The notes under the pieces were generated by a model. That model saw only the letters and a list, made by a program, of their open reading frames with translations, searched no databases and was not told the DNA's origin. A stretch of DNA of 34,326 nt from Deltaproteobacteria bacterium (lineage in GTDB: Bacteria > Desulfobacterota > GWC2-55-46 > JAJCZF01), in assembly GCA_029262475.1 (NCBI GenBank), contig JAJCZG010000014.1, positions 1 through 34,326 on the forward strand. Direction: 5' to 3'. A program made the translations under genes and the position numbers. Each line of letters starts with the position of its first letter. Within the stretch, counting starts at the first letter, position 1. This document shows, one piece after another, positions 1-9,348 of this stretch.

Positions 1-14
1 GCGGCCCGCTGTGG

Positions 15-44
15 TTGACAAGCCGGGGGGGTATGCTGTAATCT
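15..44 (+). promoter_or_regulatory. Putative sigma70-type promoter upstream of tadA
   Basis: A consensus -35 (TTGACA, 15-20) is followed after 18 bp by TAATCT (39-44). It lies about 75 bp upstream of the preferred tadA start and points the same way. The call rests on sequence match only. Confidence 0.45.
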
Positions 45-119
45 TAACTATATTTTGGTGTTTACCTGCCAGGGGCCACTTTCGGCCTCATGAGAACCGT
101 TCGCCAGAGGACCATTCGA

Positions 120-587
120 TTGACTAACTCTGAGATAGACATCTTCTTCATGGCCCTCGCCCTCGAAGAGGCGGCTCGGGCAGAGGCCAAGGGCGAGGTA
201 CCGGTCGGCGCGGTGCTCGTTAAGGACGGGGACGTCTTCGAAAGCGCCCATAACCTGAGGGAGAGCGCCCACGACCCGACGGCCCACGCCGAGATGATAC
301 TCTTAAGGGGGGCTGCACGGAAACAAAGCGCCTGGCGCGCTGTAGGGACCACGCTCTACGTTACTCTCGAACCATGCATCATGTGCATGGGGGCTATCAT
401 TCAGGCCCGCGTCCCGAGGCTCGTCTTCGGAGCTATGGATCCGAAGGCCGGAGCCTGCGGCTCGCTCTACGATTTCTCACTTGACGAGAGGCTTAACCAC
501 CGCGTAGAGGTTACGAGGGGGGTGATGGCCGAGGAGTCCGGACGTCTCTTAAAAGATTTTTTTAAGCGGCTAAGAACAAATAAATAG
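120..587 (+). CDS. tadA: tRNA-specific adenosine deaminase TadA
   Basis: This is a zinc-dependent deaminase that converts adenosine-34 to inosine in the wobble position of tRNA-Arg(ACG) in the cytoplasm. From the TTG start the product is 155 residues, the normal TadA length. The zinc and catalytic residues are visible: HAE at 56-58 and PCxxC at 85-89, preceded by the family's VPVGAVLV stretch. I chose TTG at 120 because AGAGG (106-110) sits 9 nt upstream and the N-terminus then matches the family. ATG at 90 gives ten extra residues with a poorly spaced Shine-Dalgarno, and ATG at 150 would trim the first helix. It precedes the sugar mutase with a 74-bp gap. The family assignment is secure; the start is uncertain. 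Confidence 0.93.
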   Translation: MTNSEIDIFFMALALEEAARAEAKGEVPVGAVLVKDGDVFESAHNLRESAHDPTAHAEMILLRGAARKQSAWRAVGTTLYVTLEPCIMCMGAIIQARVPRLVFGAMDPKAGACGSLYDFSLDERLNHRVEVTRGVMAEESGRLLKDFFKRLRTNK

Positions 588-661
588 CGCTTTTAACGCG
601 ATAGCGCTTTTAACTGCATAAAAACGCGGCCCGATGCCGCTACGGAGGAATACTAATAAAG

Positions 662-2110
662 ATGGCTTTTACCATACCGAGTAATATATTTCGCCAGTAC
701 GATATAAGGGGGCTTTACGGCTCCGAGCTTACCGAAGACGTAGCGAATTGTCTGGGCCGGGCATTTGCGGCATATCTCTTCAAGACATCCGGGAAGAAGA
801 CGGCAAAGGTAAGTATCGGTCGCGACGTAAGGGTTAGCTCTACCGCGATACGGGACGCCCTGGTAAGCGGCCTTACTGCTGCCGGGGTCGATTGCGTGGA
901 CCTCGGTGAATGCCCATCGCCGCTATCGTATTACTCCGTAAATACGATGGAACTTAACGGAGGTATAATGATCACCGGCAGTCACAACCCGCCGGAGTAT
1001 AACGGCTTTAAGCTTAGCGTCGGTAAGGAGACGATCCACGGGCAGGATATTCAGGGGCTAAGGGTAATAATGCAGGCCGAAAGTAAACACATCCTGCCAA
1101 CGGGCGAGAAGAAGGGCGTAGTAACCGAGACGGATATAATCTCCACTTATATGGCCGAGCTGACGGATAAGTTCTCTCACCTGAGCGGCGAAGACTCCCC
1201 GAAGGTTAAGATCGTCACCGACTCGGGTAACGGCACAGCCGGCCCCGTGGCCCCGGCCCTTTTACGGGCGATAGGCGCTGAAGTTGTCGAACTCTTTAGC
1301 GAACCGGACGGTAATTTCCCGAACCACCACCCGGACCCTACGATACCCGAAAACTTAACCCACCTTATAGCTAAGGTACGGGAGACGGGCGCTGACTTCG
1401 GTGTAGCATACGACGGCGACGCCGACAGAATTGGTGTCGTAAGCGAAGCCGGGGATATCGTATGGGGCGACGAGCTTATGGTGATCTTTTCACGCGATAT
1501 ACTAAAGGACTCACCAGGTGCTACGATTGTAGGCGAGGTGAAATGCTCACAGACACTCTACGACGACATTTTGGCCTCCGGCGGGGAGCCGGTTATGTGG
1601 AAGACCGGCCACTCTCTAATAAAGAGCAAGATGAAGGAGTTAAATGCCGCCATGGCTGGTGAGATGAGCGGCCATATATTCTTCGCCGACAGGTACTACG
1701 GCTTCGACGACGCCATATACGCCACCTGCCGCCTCTACGAGATATTATCCGAGAAGAGGAAGACTGACCCGGGGTATAAATTTTCAGAGCTCTTAAAGGG
1801 GCTCCCAAAGACATTCTCCACGCCGGAGATACGCGTTGATTGTCCTGACAAGGAAAAGTTTACAGTAGTAAAAGAGCTTGGAGCAACCATAGCCGAAGGC
1901 TCGGAGGATATCACTGTAAAGGATGTCGTAACTATTGACGGACTCCGGGTGATAGTGGACGGCGGCTGGGCCCTCCTTCGCGCCTCCAATACGCAGCCGG
2001 CAATGGTGATGAGATTCGAGGCCGAAAACCCGGAGCTTCTTGAACGCCTTAAGGCTTTTATGAAAGAGCGTCTTCAAGGCGCAAGCTCCTCTGTAAGTGT
2101 GCCGTGGTAG
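662..2110 (+). CDS. Phosphomannomutase/phosphoglucomutase (alpha-D-phosphohexomutase)
   Basis: The enzyme interconverts hexose 6-phosphate and hexose 1-phosphate, feeding nucleotide-sugar synthesis for LPS and exopolysaccharide. All four signatures of the superfamily are present: the phosphoserine loop TGSHNP with Ser107, the Mg-binding loop DGDADR at 251-256, the sugar-binding GEMSGH at 333-338 (followed by a conserved GFDDA), and the phosphate-binding SNTQP near the C-terminus. GEMSGH is the form seen in bifunctional PMM/PGM (AlgC-like) enzymes, so both mannose and glucose phosphates are plausible substrates. Its 482 residues are typical. GGAGG lies 11 nt before the ATG. The 3' end overlaps the next ORF by 14 bp if that gene uses GTG 2097. 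Confidence 0.92.
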   Translation: MAFTIPSNIFRQYDIRGLYGSELTEDVANCLGRAFAAYLFKTSGKKTAKVSIGRDVRVSSTAIRDALVSGLTAAGVDCVDLGECPSPLSYYSVNTMELNGGIMITGSHNPPEYNGFKLSVGKETIHGQDIQGLRVIMQAESKHILPTGEKKGVVTETDIISTYMAELTDKFSHLSGEDSPKVKIVTDSGNGTAGPVAPALLRAIGAEVVELFSEPDGNFPNHHPDPTIPENLTHLIAKVRETGADFGVAYDGDADRIGVVSEAGDIVWGDELMVIFSRDILKDSPGATIVGEVKCSQTLYDDILASGGEPVMWKTGHSLIKSKMKELNAAMAGEMSGHIFFADRYYGFDDAIYATCRLYEILSEKRKTDPGYKFSELLKGLPKTFSTPEIRVDCPDKEKFTVVKELGATIAEGSEDITVKDVVTIDGLRVIVDGGWALLRASNTQPAMVMRFEAENPELLERLKAFMKERLQGASSSVSVPW

Positions 2111-2777
2111 GGTCTTTGCCCTGCTGGCTATGAAGAGGTCTTCCGTGTCACATCCATCTTCCATATTCGGCTCCGGCTTACGCTCTCTCTCCTTTTGCGT
2201 CTTCTTCACCTTATTTACTATGGCCATCTTCTCTTGTGGAGCAGGCGTCGCATTCGCCTTCCCCCCGGAGAGACTACCGGAGAGACTAAACGATACCCTC
2301 TACGGTCACACGGCCTATGCCGAGTGCGACGAGGCGGCCCTCCTTCCTGCCGGCAAGTACAGGGATACCGGCCGTACCGTAAAGCTCTATAGCCCCGCAG
2401 CGATTGCCTTTATCAGGATGCGGCGGGCGGCGAGCGCCGACGGCGTTGAGATACTACCTATATCGGGCTTCAGGAAGGTCTCATACCAGGAAGGGTTGTT
2501 TAATCGGGCCGTTAAAAAATACGGCACCAAAAAGGCCGCCGCAAAGTGGGTGGCGCCTCCGGGTTACTCGGAGCACCATACGGGGCTCGCAGTCGATATC
2601 GGTGATAAAACCAAAAGAGGGTGCGACGTGGAGAGCTGCTTCGAAGATACCCCGGCCTTCAAGTGGCTTAAGGCCAATGCCGATGGCTACGGCTTTGAGC
2701 TATCTTTTCCTCCGGGAGGAGCGGTCTCCTACGAGCCGTGGCACTGGAGATATGTAGGTGGTAAAGATTCAAGGTAA
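2097..2777 (+). CDS. Exported D-alanyl-D-alanine carboxypeptidase, VanY/M15B family
   Basis: A zinc peptidase that trims the terminal D-Ala from peptidoglycan stem peptides in the periplasm. Three M15B motifs are in order: SGFR (124-127), SEHHTGLAVD with zinc ligands His160 and Asp167, and EPWHW with His216. A hydrophobic signal peptide (about residues 31-54) ends at AFA before FPPE. The Cys in IFSC could alternatively be a poor lipobox. The start is unresolved: GTG 2097 overlaps the mutase gene, while in-frame ATGs at 2130 and 2220 also leave an export signal, and none has a good Shine-Dalgarno. The overlap suggests translational coupling to the upstream sugar mutase. The family is firm; the substrate (pentapeptide or tetrapeptide) is not determined. 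Confidence 0.85.
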   Translation: MCRGRVFALLAMKRSSVSHPSSIFGSGLRSLSFCVFFTLFTMAIFSCGAGVAFAFPPERLPERLNDTLYGHTAYAECDEAALLPAGKYRDTGRTVKLYSPAAIAFIRMRRAASADGVEILPISGFRKVSYQEGLFNRAVKKYGTKKAAAKWVAPPGYSEHHTGLAVDIGDKTKRGCDVESCFEDTPAFKWLKANADGYGFELSFPPGGAVSYEPWHWRYVGGKDSR

Positions 2778-2957
2778 TTTCGGGTGAAAATTCTGTTGCC
2801 TAGCCGCCTGAAGAAGGATTTTACTTCTAAAACGTCATTCAACTTTAACCTCCAAGCCTTTGTTATCCCCCAAATCTTTCTGGATTCTCTCCTTTCGCGT
2901 TTACGTTAACAACCTGGATCAAACCTATCGTCTTTACCCTATTTCTACTCCCTTTTA

Positions 2958-2966
2958 TGCTATAAT
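2958..2966 (+). promoter_or_regulatory. Extended -10 promoter for the antiporter gene
   Basis: A perfect extended -10 element (TGC followed by TATAAT at 2961-2966) lies 41 bp before the antiporter ATG. There is no convincing -35, which extended -10 promoters can tolerate. Confidence 0.5.
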
Positions 2967-3007
2967 CGAAATATGTCTTAAATCCCCTGAAATAAGGAAC
3001 AAACCCG

Positions 3008-4264
3008 ATGTTATCCGATCACTTGATAATAAATCTATTCCTGATACTTACAGTCGCCTGGGCCTTCGGGAGCCTCTTTGGTCGCTTCGGCCTACCCGTC
3101 GTTCTTGGAGAACTCACTGCGGGGCTGATCCTAGGCCCGGCGCTATTAGGGGTCATAAGCGGCTCAGAGCCTATAGAGTTCATGGCTGAGCTCGGCATTT
3201 TCTTCCTCATGTTCTACGCTGGGCTAGAGATGGACCCGGAAGAGCTTCTGGAACATATAAAGCCCGCAGTAATAGTTGCCCTAGGCGGCTTCGTGCTCCC
3301 ATTCGTGCTCGGATATTTCTTTACCAGGTTCTTTGGCGGCACGCAGTACCAGTCGCTCTTCATGGGCATGGGGTTATCGGTCACTTCACTCGCCGTTCAG
3401 GCGAGGATACTCCACGACATGCAGATACAGAAGACGAAGCTCGGACACATAATAATCGGCGCCGCCATAGCCGACGACATCATGGCGTTAATTGCCCTCT
3501 CTCTCCTCCTCGGGCTCGCCGAGAGCGGAAGCATCGAACCAAGAGTAGTCGCCTTCGTCCTATTTAAGGTAGTCGCCTTCTTCGGAGCTGTGATTCTCCT
3601 TAGCCACTTCGTCCTCGGAAGGCTTAACCTGCGCTTTGATACGGACGCCTCAAGGGACTTTACCTTCGCGCTCCTTTCCGCCCTCGTCCTGGCCTTCTTC
3701 GCCGAGCTCGCTGGGCTGCACCTTATTATCGGCGCTTTCGTCGCCGGACAGTTCGTAAGAAAGCTCGTGCGCGACCCGGAATCATTCGAGCATCTCAGGA
3801 GCCGGATCTACGCTCTAAGCTACGGCTTTCTAGCGCCGATCTTCTTCGTTACCCTCTCCTTCCACCTGCACCTGAGCTTCGAAGTATCTCTCTGGGTCTT
3901 TACCGGAGTAGTTACGGTCATCGCCATTATCGGTAAGCTCGTCGGCTGCGGACTCGGAGGCTACGTTAGCGGACACAGTTTCTGGGAATCCAATATCATA
4001 GGTTTTGGCATGAACGGGCGCGGCGCCGTGGAGCTCGTCGTCGCGATGGTCGTTATAAAATTAAGCGACGAGCTCCTGTTGGCCGGAAAGATAGCCGAAC
4101 CGCTCCTGACGACGGATCAATTCTCGGCGCTAATACTCATGGCCTTCATTACTACCTTCATCGCACCGATAACACTCAAGTGGGGCCTTAAGAAGGCGTG
4201 TCAAAACGACGAACACGCCGAGTTTTGCGTGCTCTGGGATAAGTACGGTAAAGGAAAAAAGTAG
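3008..4264 (+). CDS. CPA2-family cation:proton antiporter (Na+/H+ or K+/H+ exchanger)
   Basis: This inner-membrane antiporter exchanges Na+ or K+ for protons. The 418 residues are almost entirely hydrophobic, with roughly 12-13 membrane segments and the PF00999 pattern from the N-terminus (VVLGELTAGLILGP). The paired aspartates of electrogenic CPA2 carriers are visible at Asp156-Asp157 in AIADD. There is no C-terminal TrkA-N (RCK) domain, so it is the short NapA/KefB-core type rather than a full Kef channel. AAGGA is spaced 9 nt from the ATG. It has its own promoter and is flanked by gaps of 230 and 125 bp, so it is probably monocistronic. The transported ion cannot be read from sequence. Confidence 0.88.
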   Translation: MLSDHLIINLFLILTVAWAFGSLFGRFGLPVVLGELTAGLILGPALLGVISGSEPIEFMAELGIFFLMFYAGLEMDPEELLEHIKPAVIVALGGFVLPFVLGYFFTRFFGGTQYQSLFMGMGLSVTSLAVQARILHDMQIQKTKLGHIIIGAAIADDIMALIALSLLLGLAESGSIEPRVVAFVLFKVVAFFGAVILLSHFVLGRLNLRFDTDASRDFTFALLSALVLAFFAELAGLHLIIGAFVAGQFVRKLVRDPESFEHLRSRIYALSYGFLAPIFFVTLSFHLHLSFEVSLWVFTGVVTVIAIIGKLVGCGLGGYVSGHSFWESNIIGFGMNGRGAVELVVAMVVIKLSDELLLAGKIAEPLLTTDQFSALILMAFITTFIAPITLKWGLKKACQNDEHAEFCVLWDKYGKGKK

Positions 4265-4321
4265 GCTTCTCCGTAACCTGATACCCGTAAAACGCCTGAA
4301 GACCCAGCCCTGTTTTTAAGG

Positions 4322-4374
4322 TATAATTAAAATATGGTCGTCCTTAATCGGTTAGGTATTCTGACTATTATAAT
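4322..4374 (+). promoter_or_regulatory. Candidate -10 boxes ahead of the export operon
   Basis: Two TATAAT hexamers (4322-4327 and 4369-4374) lie in the AT-rich gap before the ATPase gene. Neither has a strong -35. The second would give a transcript whose 5' end nearly coincides with the TTG start at 4390. Confidence 0.3.
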
Positions 4375-4389
4375 ATAGCGGGTGCGGAG

Positions 4390-5127
4390 TTGTCTGAGAA
4401 AGCGAATAGCGCTTACATTCACGGAGATACGGTCTTTGAGGCAGAGGGGCTCACGAAGATCTACGACATGGGCGAAGTGCAGATACACGCGCTTCGCGGC
4501 GTGGATATGGAGCTCTACGCAGGCGAGCTAGTGGCCTTCCTTGGCCCTTCGGGCAGTGGCAAGTCAACACTTCTAAATATCCTCGGCGGCCTGGACACCG
4601 CATCGTCTGGCAGAGTAACCTACCACGGCAGGGAGCTTATCGGAGCTTCTGACAAGGAGCTTACCACTTACCGCCGCCGCCACGTCGGCTTCGTCTTCCA
4701 GTTCTATAATCTGATACCGAGCCTAACGGCCCGGGAAAACGTCGCGGTCGTAACCGAGATCGCCACGGACCCGATGAAGCCGGAAGCGGCGCTCGAGCTC
4801 GTTGGTCTTGGCGACCGCCTTGATCATTTTCCCTCGCAGCTATCCGGCGGGCAGCAACAGCGCGTAGCTATCGCCCGCGCAATAGCCAAAAACCCGGCGG
4901 TTCTCCTCTGCGACGAGCCCACCGGGGCGCTCGATTCCGAGACCGGCATAGTCGTGCTTGAAGCCCTTGCACGAGTAAATACCGAACTCGGCACAACGAC
5001 AGCCCTTATAACACATAACGCCGGTATCGCCGATATGGCCGACAGGATAATCCGCATGAGCGACGGCCGTATTTCGGAGATTCTAATTAACGGCTCGAAG
5101 AAGGCGCCAAGTGAACTTATCTGGTAA
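4390..5127 (+). CDS. ABC transporter ATP-binding protein, MacB/LolD type
   Basis: This is the cytoplasmic ATPase of a tripartite-like exporter. The nucleotide-binding domain is complete: Walker [10 protein letters not shown] (52-60), Q-loop Gln104, signature LSGGQ (151-155), Walker B VLLCDE (171-176) and the DEPTGALDS that marks the LolD/MacB branch. The 245 residues are normal. The first in-frame start is TTG at 4390, directly abutting CGGAG with no spacer. This is unusual, so initiation may be leaderless or weak. The permease gene begins inside the 3' end of this one (17-bp overlap), so the two are almost certainly co-translated. It forms an operon with the permease and HlyD adaptor that follow. 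Confidence 0.9.
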   Translation: MSEKANSAYIHGDTVFEAEGLTKIYDMGEVQIHALRGVDMELYAGELVAFLGPSGSGKSTLLNILGGLDTASSGRVTYHGRELIGASDKELTTYRRRHVGFVFQFYNLIPSLTARENVAVVTEIATDPMKPEAALELVGLGDRLDHFPSQLSGGQQQRVAIARAIAKNPAVLLCDEPTGALDSETGIVVLEALARVNTELGTTTALITHNAGIADMADRIIRMSDGRISEILINGSKKAPSELIW

Positions 5128-7501
5128 AATACTCACTTCACTCGACAAGAAGTTACTTCGAGACACATGGAAGATGAAGGGGCAGTCGCTTGCAATCGCT
5201 CTCGTTATCGCAAGCGGGGTAGCTACCTATATAATGAGCCTCAGTACGCTAAATTCTCTGCAAGAGACGCAGGCCGCCTACTACGACAACTACAGGCTCG
5301 GCGACGTATTCGCCTCGTTAAAGCGCGCTCCTGAGAGTTTAAAGTCCCGTATAAGCAAGATACCCGGAGTGGAGAATGTATCAACACGGGTCGCCTCCGA
5401 GATACGCCTTGAAGTTACGGGCTTTTCAGAGCCGATAACCGGAAGACTCACCTCCATCTCCGACTCCCCCGGCTCCGCTGGCCCGCTCCTTAACAGGCTC
5501 TATCTAAAGGAAGGCCGTCTCGTTAAAGAGGGGACCTCCGGCGAGGTCGTTATAAGCAGGTCATTTTCCGAGGCGCATGACCTAAAGCCGGGAGATAAGC
5601 TAAAGGCCACGATCAACGGCAGACAAAAGTCGCTTGCAATAGTCGGAGTAGCCCTTTCGCCGGAGTATATCTACCAGATAAAACCCGGGAGCCTGATACC
5701 CGACTTCGAACGCTACGCGATTATATGGATGGGCATAACCCCCATGAGGGCGGCCTTTGATATGGAGGGGGCCTTTAACGACGTCGTTCTTTCTACGGCG
5801 CCTAAGGCTAATATCGCAGAGATAATAGACCGCCTGGACGATATCCTCGACCCCTACGGCGGGCTCGGCTCCTACGGCAGAAAGGACCAGCTGTCGAACC
5901 GCTATCTATCCGAGGAATTTAAGATGCTCTCGCAGATGGCGACCATCTTTCCCGTGATATTCCTGGGAGTTGCCGCTTTTCTCCTAAATGTCGTAATGAC
6001 GAGGCTCGTAAGCACGCAGCGCGAGCAGATCGGGCTCCTTAAGGCATTCGGCTACAGGAACATCGACATTGCGCTTCATTTCATTAAATTCGTTTTTCTG
6101 GTAATGGCCGTCGGCCTTACCGGAGGTATCATAGCTGGAATATGGCTCGGGCGAAACCTTAGTGAAATGTATATGGTCTTCTACCGCTTTCCGTTCATAA
6201 CCTACGAGCTCCGGCCTTCGGTAATAGCGAGTGCGGCGCTTATAACCTCTATCGCGGTACTTACCGGCACCCTCTTCGCCATCCGGAGGGCTTCGGCGAT
6301 GCCGCCAGCCGAGGCAATGCTCCCGGAGCCTCCGGTTAGCTACCGCGAGACGATAGTAGAGAGGCTCGGGCTAAAGAATCTCTTTTCGCAGCCTGGGCGT
6401 ATGATCATCAGGCACATCGAAAGACGGCCCGTAAAGAGCGCGCTATCTGTAATAGGTATAGGGTTCGCGTGCGCCATTATGATGATGGGTACCTACTTCG
6501 ACGACTCGGTCGATATGATGGTCGAGAACTTTGCGCTTTCAAACAGGGAGGATATAACCGTCACCTTTACGGAGCCCGCGTCGACCAAGGCCCTGTACGA
6601 ACTCATGGCTCTTCCCGGAGTAGAGTACGCAGAGCCCTTCAGAACGGTCCCGGCAAGGTTCGTCTACGGGCACCGGAGCTACCGTGCCGCAGTGGAGGGC
6701 ATACCGGCAGAGGGGGAGCTTAGCCTGCTCTTAAATGAAGAGATGAAGCAGATAAGTATACCCGGCGACGGTATAGTCCTCACAGACCACCTCGGGGGAA
6801 TACTCGGCGTTAGCCCCGGTGACATTCTAACGGTAGAAACGCTCGAAGGGGACAGGCGTGTGCGCGAGGTGATGGTCTCCGCGCTCATAAGCGAGTTCAT
6901 CGGTGTATCCGCATATATGGAGATAGGCGCTCTAAATAGGTTCATGGGCGAGGGAAACGTAATAAGCGGCGTTAATCTCGATATCGACAGTGAATACCGG
7001 GGGAGCATAAACAGGCGCCTTAACGAGACCCCGAGGGTCGCGGGTACTGACGATAAGCTCGTTAGAATCCAGAACGTCTACGACACGATGGGTGAACAGA
7101 CCGCTATCTTTACCTTCTTCATAACTATCCTCGCCGGGACGATTGCCTTCGGCGTGGTATATAATAGCGCTCGCATTGCGCTATCCGAGAGGTCGAGGGA
7201 GCTGGCGAGCCTTAGGGTTCTCGGCTTTACAAGGGGGGAGATTTCGTTTATCCTTCTTGGAGAGCAAGCGGCACTGACGCTCGCAGCGATACCGGTTGGT
7301 TTCCTGCTTGGCCGATGGTTATGCGCGGGGCTTAACGCCTCGCTCCAGACGGATCTCTTCAGGATTCCTCTGGTGCTTAATGCCGACACATACGCATTCG
7401 CCGCCGTCATCGTTTTAGTATCGGCCTGCATCTCAGGGCTTATCGTACGTAGAAAGCTCGACCACCTCGACCTGGTCGAGGTCCTTAAAGCGAGGGAATA
7501 G
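5111..7501 (+). CDS. FtsX-like ABC transporter permease, two-domain (796 aa)
   Basis: The membrane subunit of the exporter. After an N-terminal membrane segment (about 24-44) comes a large periplasmic MacB-like domain, then a first FtsX domain with three membrane segments (about 270-395). A second membrane anchor (about 440-460) leads to another periplasmic domain and a second FtsX domain (about 665-790). This duplicated layout is typical of approximately 800-residue DUF214/FtsX permeases that pair with a LolD-like ATPase. GTG at 5111 is preceded by AAGAAGG at 6 nt. The 9-bp gap to the adaptor gene supports a single operon. The substrate is unknown; lipids, peptides or small toxic compounds are all exported by relatives. 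Confidence 0.9.
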   Translation: MNLSGKILTSLDKKLLRDTWKMKGQSLAIALVIASGVATYIMSLSTLNSLQETQAAYYDNYRLGDVFASLKRAPESLKSRISKIPGVENVSTRVASEIRLEVTGFSEPITGRLTSISDSPGSAGPLLNRLYLKEGRLVKEGTSGEVVISRSFSEAHDLKPGDKLKATINGRQKSLAIVGVALSPEYIYQIKPGSLIPDFERYAIIWMGITPMRAAFDMEGAFNDVVLSTAPKANIAEIIDRLDDILDPYGGLGSYGRKDQLSNRYLSEEFKMLSQMATIFPVIFLGVAAFLLNVVMTRLVSTQREQIGLLKAFGYRNIDIALHFIKFVFLVMAVGLTGGIIAGIWLGRNLSEMYMVFYRFPFITYELRPSVIASAALITSIAVLTGTLFAIRRASAMPPAEAMLPEPPVSYRETIVERLGLKNLFSQPGRMIIRHIERRPVKSALSVIGIGFACAIMMMGTYFDDSVDMMVENFALSNREDITVTFTEPASTKALYELMALPGVEYAEPFRTVPARFVYGHRSYRAAVEGIPAEGELSLLLNEEMKQISIPGDGIVLTDHLGGILGVSPGDILTVETLEGDRRVREVMVSALISEFIGVSAYMEIGALNRFMGEGNVISGVNLDIDSEYRGSINRRLNETPRVAGTDDKLVRIQNVYDTMGEQTAIFTFFITILAGTIAFGVVYNSARIALSERSRELASLRVLGFTRGEISFILLGEQAALTLAAIPVGFLLGRWLCAGLNASLQTDLFRIPLVLNADTYAFAAVIVLVSACISGLIVRRKLDHLDLVEVLKARE

Positions 7502-7510
7502 AAAGTTTCC

Positions 7511-8749
7511 ATGAATACTAAAAGAATCGTAATCATAATTATAATCGCCGTCCTGGTAGTAGCGGCGCTCATCTACGGCTACAGGCCGGAGCCGGTAGCT
7601 GTTGACGTCTATACGGCGCGGCGGGGACCCATGCGTTTTGTAATTGAAGAGGAGGGTAAGACGCGCGTAACCGACCGTTTTGTGGTGAGCGCCCCGGTCT
7701 CCGGGTTTACGAGGCGCGTAGCCTTCGACGCCGGAGACACGGTAAAGAAGGGCGAGGTGCTCGTAGAGATAGAGCCGCGCCGTTCTATCATTTTGGACCC
7801 TCGCTCAAAGGCCGAGGCACACTCTAGGGTAAAGGCCGGCGAGGCGGCCTTGCTCGCGGCTGGTGAGAGGACCGTGGCGCTTGGCGCAGAGGCAAAGTAC
7901 TACGCAAGCGAATTAAAACGCCTCACCGGTCTGCTAAAAGATGGTTTTATCTCAGAGGGCGACTACGAGCGGGCCACTACTATGAATGACCGTGCGGCGG
8001 CGGAGCTTAGAAGCTCTACCTTTGCTGAAGACGTCGCTCGCTACGAGCTTCTTACCGCGAAGACGGCGCTTAGATTCTCGACCGGTACTGTAACCGGAAC
8101 GGATCAGGCCGACGGCGCGGGTATAGCGAAAAAGAAGGCGGAGCGCCTTGAGCCCGTTAGTATTAAGTCGCCGGTCTCCGGCAGGATTCTAAGGATACAC
8201 AAAAAGAGCGAGGGCGCGGCGGCGGAGGGCGCGATGCTCTTTGACATAGGCGACCCGGCGAGCCTTGAGGTCGAGGTTGAACTCCTCTCGGCAGATTCGG
8301 TCAGGGTACGGGCCGGGACGGATGTGATATTTAGAGACTGGGGCGGCGTGGGGGAGCTTAAAGGCAAGGTCCGCCTAATAGAGCCAGCGGGCTTTACCAA
8401 GGTATCGGCCTTAGGCGTTGAAGAGCAAAGGGTGCTCGTTATAAGTGATATCACCTCGCCTCCCAAAGAGTGGGGGCGCCTCGGAGACGGCTACCGCGTA
8501 GAGGCGGGCTTTATCCTCTGGCAGGCAGAAGATTTACTTCAAGTACCCGCTAGCGCTCTCTTTAAGGCCGGAGATGATAGCTGGGCCGCCTTCGCAGTGG
8601 AGAACGGTCGCGCAATTCTAAAGCCAGTAGAGATAGGCAGGAAGAACGGCTTATTTACCGAAGTTAGCAAAGGCATCTCAGAAGGAGAAGAGGTAATCGT
8701 CCACCCCGACCTGAAGATAGAAGACGGGACGAGGGTAAGGCTGAGATAG
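7511..8749 (+). CDS. HlyD/MacA-type periplasmic adaptor (membrane fusion protein)
   Basis: This protein links an inner-membrane pump to an outer-membrane channel. It has one N-terminal anchor (about 5-23), a first half of the lipoyl/barrel-sandwich domain (about 50-100), a helical hairpin (about 105-200), the second barrel-sandwich half (about 215-245, SPVSGRILRI), and beta-barrel and membrane-proximal domains to residue 412. No TolC-like gene is in the window, so the outer-membrane partner is encoded elsewhere. The last 16 residues (VHPDLKIEDGTRVRLR) are encoded a second time about 650 bp downstream with mainly silent changes, marking local duplication. With the two preceding genes it makes a MacAB-like export system. 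Confidence 0.88.
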   Translation: MNTKRIVIIIIIAVLVVAALIYGYRPEPVAVDVYTARRGPMRFVIEEEGKTRVTDRFVVSAPVSGFTRRVAFDAGDTVKKGEVLVEIEPRRSIILDPRSKAEAHSRVKAGEAALLAAGERTVALGAEAKYYASELKRLTGLLKDGFISEGDYERATTMNDRAAAELRSSTFAEDVARYELLTAKTALRFSTGTVTGTDQADGAGIAKKKAERLEPVSIKSPVSGRILRIHKKSEGAAAEGAMLFDIGDPASLEVEVELLSADSVRVRAGTDVIFRDWGGVGELKGKVRLIEPAGFTKVSALGVEEQRVLVISDITSPPKEWGRLGDGYRVEAGFILWQAEDLLQVPASALFKAGDDSWAAFAVENGRAILKPVEIGRKNGLFTEVSKGISEGEEVIVHPDLKIEDGTRVRLR

Positions 8750-8798
8750 CGCACCGGATCATAGCAAGGCCGCGCGCGCATGGAAAGGTGGTAAGACT

Positions 8799-9269
8799 AT
8801 GGAGACCGGAAGCGTTATTCAGGAAGCAATGTCTAAAGACAGAGGTAGCGGAAAGTTGTTCTTGGCCTTCGCGGTTCTTCTAACCGCTCTCTTTGTATTT
8901 TCACTGGGTGTAGCTGAAGCGGCGGAGCAGGGGCGGCGCTCACCAACGATTATGAAGAAGGTGCCGACCGGGGGCGGCACTCTAGCGCCCTTGATCATTG
9001 AGTGTCCACAGGATCTCCATGTGACGAACGTAAATATCGACTCTACGGCTGCCGCACCGAGCGGGTGGCAACCGAAAGGCTATCCAACCGGCTATCAATC
9101 CCTGACCCTTGTAAGACATTCGCCGCACTCCGTCCTCTCCGGCAAGCTGTGGTGCTCTTACGCGAAGAGCAGCCTGCCGACGTCCCTTACTATAACCGGG
9201 ATAAGTAAGCCGGTGCCAGCCGGACGGACGTGCACGCCTATCACTGGCTATAAATTCTCCTGCCAGTAG
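8799..9269 (+). CDS. Small secreted four-cysteine protein, function unknown
   Basis: I do not recognise a named family. The 156-residue product has a hydrophobic stretch at about 19-41 ending in VAEA, consistent with a Sec signal peptide cleaved near residue 41. The mature part is about 115 residues with four cysteines (69, 119, 145, 155), enough for two disulfides, and a proline/threonine/glycine-rich sequence. AAAGGTGG lies 9 nt before ATG 8799. A second ATG at 8829 would also keep the signal. It follows the exporter operon by 49 bp in the same direction and ends in a small hairpin. It sits between the hlyD end and a second copy of that end, so it may have been inserted there. Whether it is linked to the exporter is open. 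Confidence 0.7.
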   Translation: METGSVIQEAMSKDRGSGKLFLAFAVLLTALFVFSLGVAEAAEQGRRSPTIMKKVPTGGGTLAPLIIECPQDLHVTNVNIDSTAAAPSGWQPKGYPTGYQSLTLVRHSPHSVLSGKLWCSYAKSSLPTSLTITGISKPVPAGRTCTPITGYKFSCQ

Positions 9270-9287
9270 GCACAACAGTGTGCTTTT
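9270..9287 (+). terminator. Short hairpin with T4 tract after the secreted protein gene
   Basis: GCACA (9270-9274) pairs with TGTGC (9279-9283) around ACAG, followed by TTTT. It starts one base after the TAG stop. With a 5-bp stem it is at best a weak intrinsic terminator. Confidence 0.4.
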
Positions 9288-9294
9288 AATTCGC

Positions 9295-9335
9295 GGAGCG
9301 TGGCCGGGCAGTTTCCCGGTGCCGCGCTACGCTGG
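9295..9335. repeat. Imperfect GC-rich inverted repeat
   Basis: AGCG-TGGC-CGGG pairs with CCCG-GTGCC-GCGCT around a CAGTTT loop, with small bulges. No T tract follows, so this looks more like a folded intergenic element than a terminator. It lies between the two hlyD-tail copies. Confidence 0.4.
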
Positions 9336-9348
9336 GAAGAGTGATCTC

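Noticed and set aside
1793-2227. Long minus-strand frame over the 3' end of the sugar mutase
   Set aside because: It is antisense to two motif-verified genes and encodes nothing recognisable.
2860-3189. A plus-strand frame overlapping the antiporter start
   Set aside because: It is a different frame of the antiporter promoter and 5' end; the antiporter frame is well supported by hydrophobic pattern and ribosome site.
9295-9335. Intrinsic terminator
   Set aside because: The stem is GC-rich, but it is bulged and not followed by a T tract.
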